This document shows, piece after piece, positions 11,570 to 21,250 of a stretch of 64,000 bases of DNA. Numbering within the stretch: position 1 is the stretch's first letter; each line of letters opens with the position of its first letter. This DNA comes from Azolla caroliniana. Lineage: Eukaryota; Polypodiophyta. The stretch is from positions 17,794,001 to 17,858,000 of the forward strand of contig JBHGNT010000006.1 in NCBI GenBank assembly GCA_043228905.1, read 5' to 3'. A program made the translations under genes and the position numbers. The notes under the pieces are model-generated. The model saw only the letters and a program-made list of their open reading frames with translations, had not been told where the DNA came from and ran no database searches.

Positions 11570-13010
11570 TTTGTAATGAAGGACAAGGCCAATTCGATGG
11601 CCATGAACACCTCAAAATCGAGCGAGGTGTGGTATGTTGATTCCGGAGCGTCAAATCATATGACAAGTCACGAGCAATGGTTCTCGTACTTGGAGAGGCT
11701 GGAAAAACAAGGAGTGGTCGAAACCGGAGACGACACTCCGCATACCATCGAACATGTCGGTGAAGTTCCCCTCAGCCACGTCGGGTAGAAAGGGAAGCTC
11801 ATGAACGTGTTGCACATCCCGACAATAACCACGAACCTTGTGTCGGTCGGACAAATCGTCGACCAAGGTATGCAAGTTCGATTCACGCATCTCGGTTGCT
11901 TCATAGAAGAGGAAGGTAAGATAATTGCGTAAGGGTATCGTGAAGGGAGGATGTTTATCCTCGAAACCAACAATGTGGGCACCACTATGTTTGCAAAAGG
12001 GCAGAAGGTTGAGTCGAACATCGACCTGTGGCATAAGCAGTTTGGCCATATTAACTTCCCGCGGCTTCGCGAAATGAAAACGAAGAACATTGTGTTCGGC
12101 TTGCCAAAATTTCGAGGCTGGAATGGCCAAGTCTGTGAAGCCTGTCAGATGGGAAAACAACACCGACTTCCATTTCCCAACGAGCGTAATCGTAGTCAAA
12201 ATCCTTTGGATTTGATTCATTCGGATGTGTGGGGTCCAACACAGAACGTGAGTTTCAGTGGAAGCCGTTACTTTGTAACCTTCATCGACGACTTCACTCA
12301 GCACACATGGGTATGCACGATCGCGAAGAAGAGCGAAGTCTTCGCATGTTTCCTGAAGGTGAAGAGCCTTGTGGAAAGGGAAACATGGCGTAGTATCAAA
12401 TGCCTACAGGCTGATGGGGGGAAGAAGTACTTCTCCGACCAATTCACAAGTTATCTACAGAAGGAGGGAATTCGACGCGAATTCTCGTGTAGATACACGT
12501 CGCAGCAGAACGGCGTGGCCGAGCGGAAGAATCAGACAATCGAAGAAGCGGCCAGGGCAATGCTTGAAGAGAATCATATGCCAAAATTCTATTGGCTGAA
12601 GCCGTGAGGACGGCTGTCTACCTGTAGAATCGGACTTCTGCTAATGGAGGAGCATCGCCACATGAATTGAATTTCGAGAAGCCGAACTTGGCACACTTGA
12701 GGATTTTCGGTAGCATTGCATATGTGCATGTGCCGACGGAAAAGAGGAGATAGATGGACGCCAAAGGCGAAAAGTGCATCTTAGTCGGCTATCCAAATGA
12801 GCAGAAGGGGTATAAGTGTTATCACCCCCGAACAAAGGAAGTGTGCGTAAGTCGAGATGTCGTGTTCGACGAGTCCGCTTCGTGGTACTTCCCTTCCCCT
12901 CCAATACCTCATGACTCCATTCCGAATTCTGAAGAAGAAGTCAGCGAGGTTGAGATGCCTCCACATGATGAGGAAATTGGAGCTCTAAGAGAGAGAGTCT
13001 GATCTCATTT
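11570..13010 (+). pseudogene. Protease and integrase of copia B
   Basis: The protease motif is VWYVDSGASNHMTSH. Next come the pre-integrase HKQFGHINFPRL and CEACQMGKQHRLPFP, then integrase DLIHSDVWGP, FVTFIDDFTQHTW, CLQADGGKKYFSDQF and QNGVAERKNQTIEEAAR with D, D and E in place. The GKP-like C-terminal region (LRIFGSIAYVHV, ILVGYPNEQKGYKCY, VSRDVVFDESASWY) follows. Stops at about 11787, 11930, 12605 and 12750 break it. The TIR element begins 120 bp later. Confidence 0.9.
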
Positions 13011-13128
13011 CGGCTAAGTGGGCCGAATGAAGGGTTGAGCCGAAATGACCAACCTATTGAAGAGACGGTGAGTAGTGGAGACTCAGTCGTGATGTCCCCG
13101 CGTAAAGAACCGAGGAGACGGTTTACAC

Positions 13129-14426
13129 TGTTGTGAAGATCTGTCACTAGGTGCGGATCCTGAGGCGGAACCGCCGGGGTTCTAGACCGGAAGGACTCAA
13201 AGTTTGCATTAGCTTTAGCGAGAAAGGATTTAAGATCGATTGAAAGAGAGAGAAATTGTGATAAGATAAAATGTTTGACTTTAGATTGAGAGAGAGATTA
13301 AGATTGAACTCTTGACTTTAGATTTGAAGAACAAGATTAATACATCAATTGGATAACGAATTTTCTTCCTTTTAATTTCTTGATTAATACATAGCTCCCC
13401 TTTGATCTTTTTCATCCACCCTTTTATAGATGCTCCCATGCATATGATGCATGTGAGGGTACAAGACATGCATACAATGCATCGAATGCATGTGATGCAT
13501 GTTTGCCATTTGGCGCTCATGCATCACATGTCACTCAATCAAGCTCTAATATGAGAATTTACATGTAAAACTATAATAATAGGAAAAATATTTATAAGGA
13601 AATGACATAGCCTAGTGGTAATTCTATTGCCTCTTATCTTAGAGGTGCAAGGTTCAAGTCTTGCTTATATCCCTTTTAAAGCACAAAATACTATTAGGCT
13701 TTTGGACCAAATATCTTTAAAACATCATGCACCGCGATCAACTGACCCGACCGATCCGTCTGATTTGCATCCGTTCGGTCTGGCCCGGTTTGGTTCGCAT
13801 CCCAAGGTCACCGGATGCCAGATGCTGGTCACCAGTCTATTGCCTCATATCTTAGAGGTGCAAGGTTCAAGTCTTGCTTACATCCCTTTTAAAGCACAAA
13901 ATACTATTAGGCTTTTGGACCAAATATCTTTAAAAATCATGCACCGCGATCAATTGACCCAACCGATCCGTCCGATTTGTATCCGTCGTCGTCCGTCCCG
14001 TTTCAATTCCGTCACCGTCCATCCGTCCGGTTCCGGATGCCGTCGCCGTCCAAAACCAATGAACTTGGCTACATCCATTCGTCAAGTCATTCAACTCATC
14101 CTTTCTATTCTCCACGCTTTTGCTCTGCCTTATATTTGGTGAGATCCTTATTTGTCCTGTCTATATGGGATATCTCACATTTTTTTTATTTTTCTCTTTT
14201 TCTTTGCAAACTTCATACCCACATAACTTCACACTTAGTTGACCGTTTGTCATGTAGCAAAGTGCATTCAAAAGCTCTTCAAGACCTCCATCGTTTTGTA
14301 CCAAGATATTAAACTTATTTAAAATAGTATCTTCACTATAATTGTTTTATATTTCATGAGAAGAACCACATTCGATTTCGTATGTTCCTCACAAGTTTCA
14401 CACTATTGCCGAAAATCTTCACGACA
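13129..14426. mobile_element. Element F, copy 1 (terminal inverted repeats, tRNA-like core)
   Basis: The ends are TGTTGTGAAGAT and ATCTTCACGACA, an inverted repeat matching 11 of 12. The flanks ACAC (13125-13128) and ACGC (14427-14430) fit a 4-bp duplication with one change. The left part is similar to 31891-32400 and the right part to 37773-38458, which are the two halves of copy 2. There is no coding sequence. It holds pol III A- and B-box-like motifs (13608-13618, 13651-13660) and a 213-bp internal duplication. It may be a non-autonomous DNA transposon; a solo LTR is the alternative, because the ends are also TG...CA. Confidence 0.75.
13608..13985 (+). repeat. tRNA-like (SINE-like) segment inside F copy 1, half of it duplicated
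   Basis: TAGCCTAGTGG at 13608-13618 fits the pol III A box and GGTTCAAGTC at 13651-13660 fits the B box, with tRNA-like spacing. The segment from 13624 is repeated from 13837 (offset 213 bp), so there are two B boxes and one A box. It lacks a full cloverleaf and acceptor stem, so it is a tRNA-derived repeat, not a tRNA gene. Confidence 0.65.
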
Positions 14427-14430
14427 ACGC

Positions 14431-16106
14431 GCAAGGAGAAAGAGAAGAAAAAGATGTCGGAGTACGATTTCGACAATGCCAAGTCAGGTCAAAGCGAGTC
14501 TGACTACGGGCAAACTAAAAAGGAACCTCCACGGAAGAGGTCGACATTAGCCGAAAAGGTTGTGAAATCAGGTAATCTTGAATTACGCAGATCTACCCGC
14601 TTGAGGAACCCCGTAAAGAGATATGGGTATAATGAGTACATGGCGCATCATTACACGTACATGACGTGAGTGGCGGAAGTCTGTGAGCCGGAGAGCTACG
14701 CAGAAGCGGCGAAAGATGCAAACTTGTGTGCCGCGATGGAGGAAGAGATGCGCGCTTTGACTGATAATGAGACTTGGGACCTAGTTGACGCACTAAAGGG
14801 TGTAAAGCTAATTGGATGTTGATGGGTGTACAAGGTCAAGTACAACACAAACGGCTCTGTCAACCGCTATAAAGCCCATTTAGTTGCGAAAGGCTACGCG
14901 CAGAAGCACGGTGTGGACTACGACGAGACCTTCGCGCATGTCGCGAAGATGACTACCATGCAAGTTCTGCTAGCCGTCGCGGCAGCAAAGGGGTGGCACT
15001 TACATCAAATGAATGTAAAGAACGTGTTCTTGCAAAGTGATCTTGAGGAACAGGTGGACATGGTACAACCCCCCAAATTTCTATCCGAACGAAACACTTC
15101 GGCAGTTTGCCGACTGAAGAAGTCACTATATGGACTTAAGCAAGCCCCGCGAGCTTGGAACGCAAAGATTACGCAATGGTTGCATAGAATGGGGTTTACG
15201 ACGTCCAAGTCAGACTCTTCATTATTCGTTCGACAAGGTCAACATGGACCGGTTAGCCTTCTACTATATGTTGATGATTTAGTCATTGCCAGTGCCGACC
15301 TGGACGAAATCCATCGTGTAAAGTCTCATCTTGCGGCATCATTCGAAATGAAGGATCTTGGAGACCTTCATTACTTCCTTGGGATCGAAGTGATCCGCGC
15401 CCCCGAAGGCATATTGATCAGCCAACGTCATTACGCGCTAAATATGATCTTCAAGTTCGGGATGGCCAACTATAAGCCCATCTCAACCCCTCTAGATAGA
15501 AACGCAAAGCTTCGCCGAGATTCGGGAAAGGCATGCGACCCGACACGGTTTCGACAGATTATCGGAAGCCTGATATATTTCACGCTCACCAGGCCGGACC
15601 TTAGCTACCTGGTCAGACTGATCCGTTAGTTTATGTCGCAACCTACGGCCGAACACTTTCAGTGCGTGCAAAGGATATTGCAATATGTCTGCGGCACGAA
15701 AGACATGGCGTTGCTATATCGGCCAGGCGTAGCCGAACAATTGGTTGGCTACACAAATGTTGATTGGGCCGGAAACGCCAGTGATCGTAGATCCATATCC
15801 GGATACGCCTTCTCATTAAGAAGTGCGGCGATCACGTGGAGCAATAAGAAGCAGCCGACAATAGCACTGGCGAGCACAGAGGCCGAATATCAAGGGGCGA
15901 TTGTCGCTACATGTGAAGTCATTTGGCTGAAACGACTGTTACGGGATCTGCATGTAGAGGTGTCTAATCTAACGATAATCTATTGCAACAACCTTAGCAG
16001 TATCCACCTTACGAAAAACCCTGTATTCCACGCCCGGACCAAGCACATTGAGGTGCATTACCATTTTGTCCGCGAGCCGGTCCTTTCAGTGACGTCGAAC
16101 TAGCGA
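14431..16106 (+). pseudogene. Reverse transcriptase and RNase H of copia B
   Basis: After F, the frame resumes with the pre-RT linker (RRSTRLRNPVKRYGYNEYM), then RT: WVYKVKYNTNGSVNRYKA, DVKNVFLQ-type motif, KSLYGLKQAPRAW and catalytic LLYVDDLVIAS. RNase H is recognisable (SISGYAFSLRSAAITWSNKK, ALASTEAEYQGA). Two RNase H positions normally Asp read Asn: GYTNVDWAG and YCNNLSS. Stops lie at about 14668, 14821 and 15627. The RT core itself is uninterrupted for 267 codons. Confidence 0.92.
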
Positions 16107-16740
16107 ATGTTCCGACGGATCGACAAGTAGCCGACATTTTCACCAAGCCTCTTGGTTTCGACAAGTTGCGGCATTTCTCAGGTGAGCTTGGGTTGCGTCA
16201 CCTTGACACGCCGAACTTGAGGGGGAGAAAGGAAGAACAGGAACAAGATCATGGAAAGAGCGAAATTGATTGAGACGTGGAGTCGGATGGAGAATTCGAT
16301 TTCGGGCTGGCTAAAAAAGCCGAAGAAGGAAGCAAGGGTCGTAATCTTAGGGAGGAGCAAAAGACAGCCGAACAAGCAGTAAGGCCAAAATCAAAACATG
16401 GTCTGACATTGTCAAAGGCCTGAAAACAGAAGACGAATTGGAGACAGCCAATTCGAGCGAAAATGGAATTGAATCGAAAGAGTTCGGTTCAATCAGAATG
16501 TTCGATTCGGATATTATGAATCGACTGAGAGCCAAGTGGAGTAAAGGGCAGCGGAAGAGGCGCCAACACCGCAACAGCAAGGGAGCTGAGAAGAGCCAAA
16601 TGAGTAGACTAGCCGACCACAAGGGTCGAGGAGCGCGGAATCAAACAGGTCGAGGAGCGCGAGCAAGGCGTGAAGCCAGGAGAAGCCGGAGTGAAGATCC
16701 GGAGGAGCATGCGGAGCTTCAAGTTGAGCTTGAAGGGGAG
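16107..16740 (+). other. 3' untranslated region of copia B
   Basis: About 630 bp separate the RNase H end from the 3' LTR. Its first part still encodes the copia C-terminal tail (TKPLGFDKLRH-like, with a frameshift). The rest is purine-rich and contains an Arg/Ser-rich open stretch of 102 codons at 16438-16746 with no recognised domain. The stretch ends with the polypurine tract before 16741. Confidence 0.6.
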
Positions 16741-17011
16741 TGTTGAGTGACAAGCTCAACATTGGGTGCGTAGACTAGGTGTGTAAAACAGTACGCATAA
16801 CATGGTTGTATCAGTGCGTAAACCGAAAGGCCGTTAATATGGTATTCCTCGTAAGGAATAATTTTGGGAGTTAGTGTAGTAGGCACATTTATGAGCAGTC
16901 AAGTATTGTCAGTACTTGTGTCAGCCCGATAGTCAAGGCTTGTATAAAAGGTGCTCAATGAGCACGAAGTATGTACAAAGTGTCACTACTTTTTGAAATA
17001 GAACTGAGTTG

Positions 17012-17050
<39 letters not shown>

Positions 17051-17155
17051 CCTCTCCATCTCCATCTCTGCGTTTTCTGTGTTTTACCAAACTGTTGTTC
17101 TCCAAACTATGTACTCTGTGTTTCGCATACGCTTCCGCACACATATTCTTTTACA
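16741..17155 (+). repeat. 3' LTR of copia B
   Basis: Starts TGTTGAGTGACAAGCTC and ends TTTTACA, followed by the target duplication AAATA. It carries the TATA box CTTGTATAAAAGG and a (CT)n tract shorter than in the 5' LTR. Confidence 0.94.
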
Positions 17156-17160
17156 AAATA

Positions 17161-18216
17161 ATATTCAACCAAATGTCTGGTACATGCCTAACATCTTTTA
17201 ATACTAGTTTGCAACCCATGTCCGTGGTCAGAATTATATTTCCTATGCCAAAAACCTCAATAACGTCGTGGTTAGCCATTTTGACTTTACCAAAGTCACC
17301 ATCGGCATATGACGAGGCTCTGAAATCGATAATCCAATCGGTTTGTTGGGATGCTAAACTGACACAAGCATCATCACACGCGATGATGATATCACCATCA
17401 CATGCGACTGTCATGGAATTATTTTTCTTATTGTCAGTAATTCCACTCTTTTCGTCCCTCTTTTTCTTCCTACAATCTCTTTCATAGTGGTTTGGACCAC
17501 CACAATAATGACATGTGAAGTCTTTCTTAGAGTCTTTCCTATTTCTAGATTTAGACCTCCCCTTAGAATTATTTCTGTGATTTTGTGAACCCCTAGCATG
17601 GTTTCTTCCTCTAGAGGAGTTGTTTTCTATGACTAAGGCCTTAGGGTCAAAGTTGGACTCATGCTTCTTCATGTAGAAGACTCGACTTAAGCATGTCCAA
17701 TGTTAGGTCCTTTTGTTGCGTTGCGGTCCCAAGCGTCACAACAAGGGTTTCCCAACTATCTGGGAGAGAGCCTAACAATAACAAGGTCAACACCTCATTT
17801 GCTAGAGGTATATCTAGAGAGACAATTTGACTTATAAGTCCTTGAAACGTATTAAGATGCTCTGCCATACTAGAGCCATCTTGATACCTAACTCTTACAA
17901 GTTTCCTAAACACAGAGACTCTATTCAAAGCATTTTTGGTCTAAAACATACTCTCGGTTTTTCTCCATAACTCGTTTGCTTTGGTTTCATCACCGAAATT
18001 GTTATATAGACTCATGTCTATGAAACATCGGATGTATGCAGATGTCTTTAGACACATGGCATCCCAAGTTAATGTATCTATGTTCTCGGGTTTGCTCGTA
18101 CCATGTAGTACGGGCAACCACAAGTCCTTGCATACTAGCATGTCCCTCATTTTGGACTTCCAAATGGAGTAGTTGGGTTCGGTCAACTTAATCATCCCAC
18201 GTAATGACTCATCCAT
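17161..18216 (-). pseudogene. gag and protease of copia A
   Basis: On the minus strand from ATG 18216 the product begins MDESLRGMIKLTEPNYS and shows the Gag motifs CFIDMSLYNNF, VRYQDGSSMAEHLNTFQG and LLLLGSLPDSWETLVVTLG. A CCHC zinc knuckle follows (CHYCGGPNHYERDC), then the protease region, where the usual DSGAS reads DFRAS. A TAG near 17941 and a frameshift near 17660 interrupt it. It ends at LKDVRHVPDIWLN, where B is inserted. Confidence 0.9.
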
Positions 18217-18260
18217 ATTCCAAATTTGCGGAGGGTATGAACCTCAGCTCTAGTACCACT

Positions 18261-18843
18261 TGTTAGGAATATGGATCCGAATCGGGATGATTTGGACTAC
18301 CAACTGAATCAAGACAAATTAAACAATAGATGAAACAATAAGACAGAAAATGAGAGTACACCAAAACAAATTAATGTGGAAAACCCAAAATAGGGAAAAA
18401 CCACGGAACCCCTTCGGGTTCAAAACAAGTTCACTATTTTTCTTAGTACAAACGAATACAACCTCTCTAGCTTTGACTAGAGGGATGTATATGCTAAGGC
18501 AGTAGCCTTGATTACAATTCCTCACCCAACTAGGTGGATAGAAAAACTAACAAAAATGGAAACAAGAAAAAACATGAAACGAAGAAACCTAATGCAAAGT
18601 AGACAGGATAGTTGTTGTTCAATCATGGTTCTCTAATAGTGCGAACAGCCCCTCATAGGTCTCTGTCTCCACTTTTGCACTTTGGTAGAACACTCTTCCT
18701 CTTGCTCTCACTCTTTTGTTCTCTGTTTTTCTCTCAATTTGTTTTTTGTTTTTCTATGTAAAAAATAGGTCACGCTCTCTCCCTTTTTCTTTTCTTTGTT
18801 TTTATTTGTTTTGTCTTCTTGTAGTCCTACGTCTATATCTGTG

Positions 18844-18878
<35 letters not shown>

Positions 18879-19038
18879 GACACACACCCAAAAAAAACAT
18901 ACAAAAAGAAAAAGGCATACACATATATATAAATATAAATACAACTAATTATAACTTTTCTTATAATTTGCCCTAAGCCTATTCGGCGTTCAGCCGACTC
19001 AATGTTATGGGCTCCACTTGAGTGGACAAGCCCCAACA
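18261..19038 (-). repeat. 5' LTR of copia A
   Basis: In minus orientation it starts TGTTGGGGCTTGTCC and ends TTCCTAACA. It is followed by a primer-binding site complementary to initiator-Met tRNA (TGGTACTAGAGC at about 18247-18258). It contains a (CA)n tract near 18846-18877 and an AT-rich TATA-like zone near 18920-18960. No second A LTR is in the window. Confidence 0.9.
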
Positions 19039-19330
19039 GATCCTTCATCAAACATTTCATATTCTAGCATCTTCTGTTTTCCTTTTTTATCATCATATTT
19101 TTTATGTCTTGCATTTTTTCCACTCCAAGCATTTGATTCTAACTTACTACCAGAGTTTTCAGATGGTTCAGTACATGCTATCGATGTTGGATTTTGTTGT
19201 CCAACCTTATTTCCATTTCCATGAGAATCACTTTCATTTTCATATTTGTTTCTATCAATTTCTGAATTCTGTTTTGGGCTATACCAACTACTCCAATTTT
19301 CTAGACATTCTGTTTCTTTTCCATAAATTT
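19039..19330 (-). pseudogene. Open minus-strand stretch divergent from transposase copy 1
   Basis: About 97 codons are open on the minus strand and rich in Ser, Asn, Lys and Glu (YSPKQNSEIDRNKYENESDS, KYDDKKGKQKMLEYEMFDEG). Codon content looks protein-like, not random, and it points away from the transposase start at 19562. It is cut at 19039 by the LTR of copia A. I find no convincing match to the ParB-methyltransferase N-terminus of the second locus, so its identity is open. Confidence 0.35.
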
Positions 19331-19561
19331 GTTCTTAGTTTCCCAGTTTCCTCAAATATTGACCTCACTATCCCAATTTACTCAAATATTGACCTCACCT
19401 TTCCAATTTTCTCACATAATTCTATATTTTGCTACTTGTATTTCGAACTACTGCCATTTTGTTGCTACTTATTTCTGATGCAGTTACCTGTGATTGTGAT
19501 ATATTAGATAGTAATTGAGAAAAGTTAGACTGAAGGTGTTGCAACAACTTGGCTACTCATG

Positions 19562-21250
19562 ATGTCTTCTACTTAAAGTAGAATGTCTTTATTTTCTATG
19601 AACCCTTATGCTTTATCTAACAACTCATTATTCTCAAATGATGAGTATAATCGCCCAAGTGTTTTTAAGGGCCCCGGTCAAACCATGAACTATAATGTTG
19701 GCAATAGCTCAAACTTGCTTTTCTCGATCGAACCTTTGAACTGCCTTGGACAAAGTGGTATCCAAATGAGCAGAAGGTGTGCAAAAATTGACAAGGATGA
19801 TACCTCTAGTGACAATGCTTGCATAAATCAGCCTCTCACATTTAGAAGAGTTGTTTGTCGACAAGTTAGTATTAAGAGATTTAACTTTTTGTGTTTAAAT
19901 CGTGAAATAGTTTTTGATACAAGCAATTCATGTTGTGGGAATCTCTGTCTTTCTAAATTTGGAAAGGCAAACTTAAGGGTTATGCGGCAAAAGTATTTAT
20001 CACTTAATGGTGAGGAACAAGATACTTTCCTTATTTCACATATGCAACTTGTAAGGGATCACACCATAGGGGCTAGTTCGATGCATGTTGAATATTTCCT
20101 TGGACTGAATACTAAGTGTTGTAGAGTTTCTTTCAAAATTGCCCATAGCATTGGTAACATGAGGCTTCAAAGAATACAACTACGACTAGTAAAGGGGTTG
20201 TGGATACCTTTTGACAAGACTATGTTGTAAGGGTATTATAGGGTGCCATGTTATTAATTGGATGGAGATCTATGCCTATTATTGGAAGATTGCGTTTGTC
20301 TGATAACTTCACCCGTCTTGAGGTTTATCAAGCATATACAGATGACATGTTGTTAGAAGATGTACCTTACATACAATATCGACATTTCAAAAGATTATGG
20401 AGGTTGCAATTTAACATTGTGTTTATACTACGTAAGGTCCGGATGGATGTTTGTTCAATATGTGCAGGTTTAAAAAGTATGACAAAGGGTGGGAGATCAG
20501 ATGAAGAAATAAAGAATTACAAGAATCTATTAAAAGAACATCATGAAAGTTAAGCTTTGGAATGTTCTAAAGTTATGCATCACCGACAATAATCTCTTCA
20601 ATCACCCAAAAGGTATATGTGTATGATTATTGATGGTCTGGATCAAAAGAAAACTTGTTTACCACACTTTCCAAGGTTGCCAAAGGACATTGGAGATGAA
20701 TGCCTTGTACAAATGCATTTAATAGGTTGTTTGTTTTATTCTCTAACAATAAGGCCTAATATCCACAATCACCCTAATCTTGCAGTCACAGGCATGCAAA
20801 GAGTGTTACAATCTTGCCCAAGTATACTCCCGCCCATTCTATATGTGCAACTCGAATACACAACCAGAAAAAACAAAAACTCAACTGTTTTCAGTTATTT
20901 AAGCATGCTAATAGAGAATGGCTTGTTTAAGAAGATTAAGGTCAACTTCTTACTAGTTGGTCATACGCATGATCATATCGAACAAATGTTTAGTAGGTTC
21001 TCAAAGAAATTAGCATGATGTGATGCTTTCACACTTCCCATGCTATCAAAGTTGATCAATGAAGCTTATACCCCAAAGCCAAAAGTACATCATTTAAATG
21101 AATGTATGATTTTCTTCAATTTTGGAATTGTCTTAGCACGAATAAATCTATGGATAAAACCTAAACATGGAAATTTAAATGTTTCCTTATCGAAAACCTA
21201 TTTTTATGAAAATAGGTGATCTCTTCCAATTTCCATATTGGACATCGTAA
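19562..21250 (+). pseudogene. Decayed DUF7869-like transposase gene, copy 1
   Basis: The frame starts at ATG 19562 and soon hits a TAA, then continues SLFSMNPYALSNNSLFSNDEY. A Cys-rich region (CCGNLCLSKFGKANLRVMRQ) and CCRVSFKIAHSIGNMRLQRIQ follow. After a frameshift near 20230 come LEVYQAYTDDML, VRMDVCSICAGLK, MIIDGLDQKKTCLPHF, QLEYTTRKNKNSTVFSYL and FLLVGHTHDHIEQMFSRFS, then VHHLNE. The GHTH..I.Q.FS and NT.RENKN-like motifs are what I associate with DUF7869 proteins, probable DDE transposases. The expected Asp before NTTR is Glu here. At least three stops or frameshifts make it non-functional. Confidence 0.65.

Larger units (their letters stand above)
10069..17155 (+). mobile_element. copia element B, complete with both LTRs
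   Basis: LTRs of 457 bp (10069-10525) and 415 bp (16741-17155) flank gag-protease-integrase-RT-RNase H in copia order. A perfect 5-bp target duplication AAATA lies at 10064-10068 and 17156-17160. The primer-binding site TGGTATCAAAGTGCG follows the 5' LTR directly, and the purine tract TGAAGGGGAG precedes the 3' LTR. Element F copy 1 is inserted between integrase and RT. Stops and frameshifts make B non-autonomous. Confidence 0.95.
8841..19038 (-). mobile_element. copia element A, minus strand, split by a solo LTR and by element B
   Basis: Read on the minus strand the parts are colinear: LTR (19038-18261), primer-binding site, gag and protease (18216-17161), pre-integrase domain (10063-9744), integrase (9131-8845). 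Removing B and the solo LTR with one target duplication each restores the frame across both joins, which proves that the pieces belong together. The 3' half (RT, RNase H, 3' LTR) is missing at the gypsy junction. Gag is of the MDES..GMIKLTEPNYSIWKSKM type shared with elements D and E. Confidence 0.88.

Noticed and set aside
13608-13660. A tRNA gene
   Set aside because: A and B boxes are present but no acceptor stem or anticodon arm can be paired, and the sequence recurs within a repeat element.
13624-13985. CRISPR-like direct repeats
   Set aside because: Only two long copies 213 bp apart without spacers; this is an internal duplication of a transposon in a eukaryotic genome.
18708-19060. Cys-Val and Thr-His repeat open frames
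   Set aside because: Generated by the (CA)n tract of the copia A LTR.
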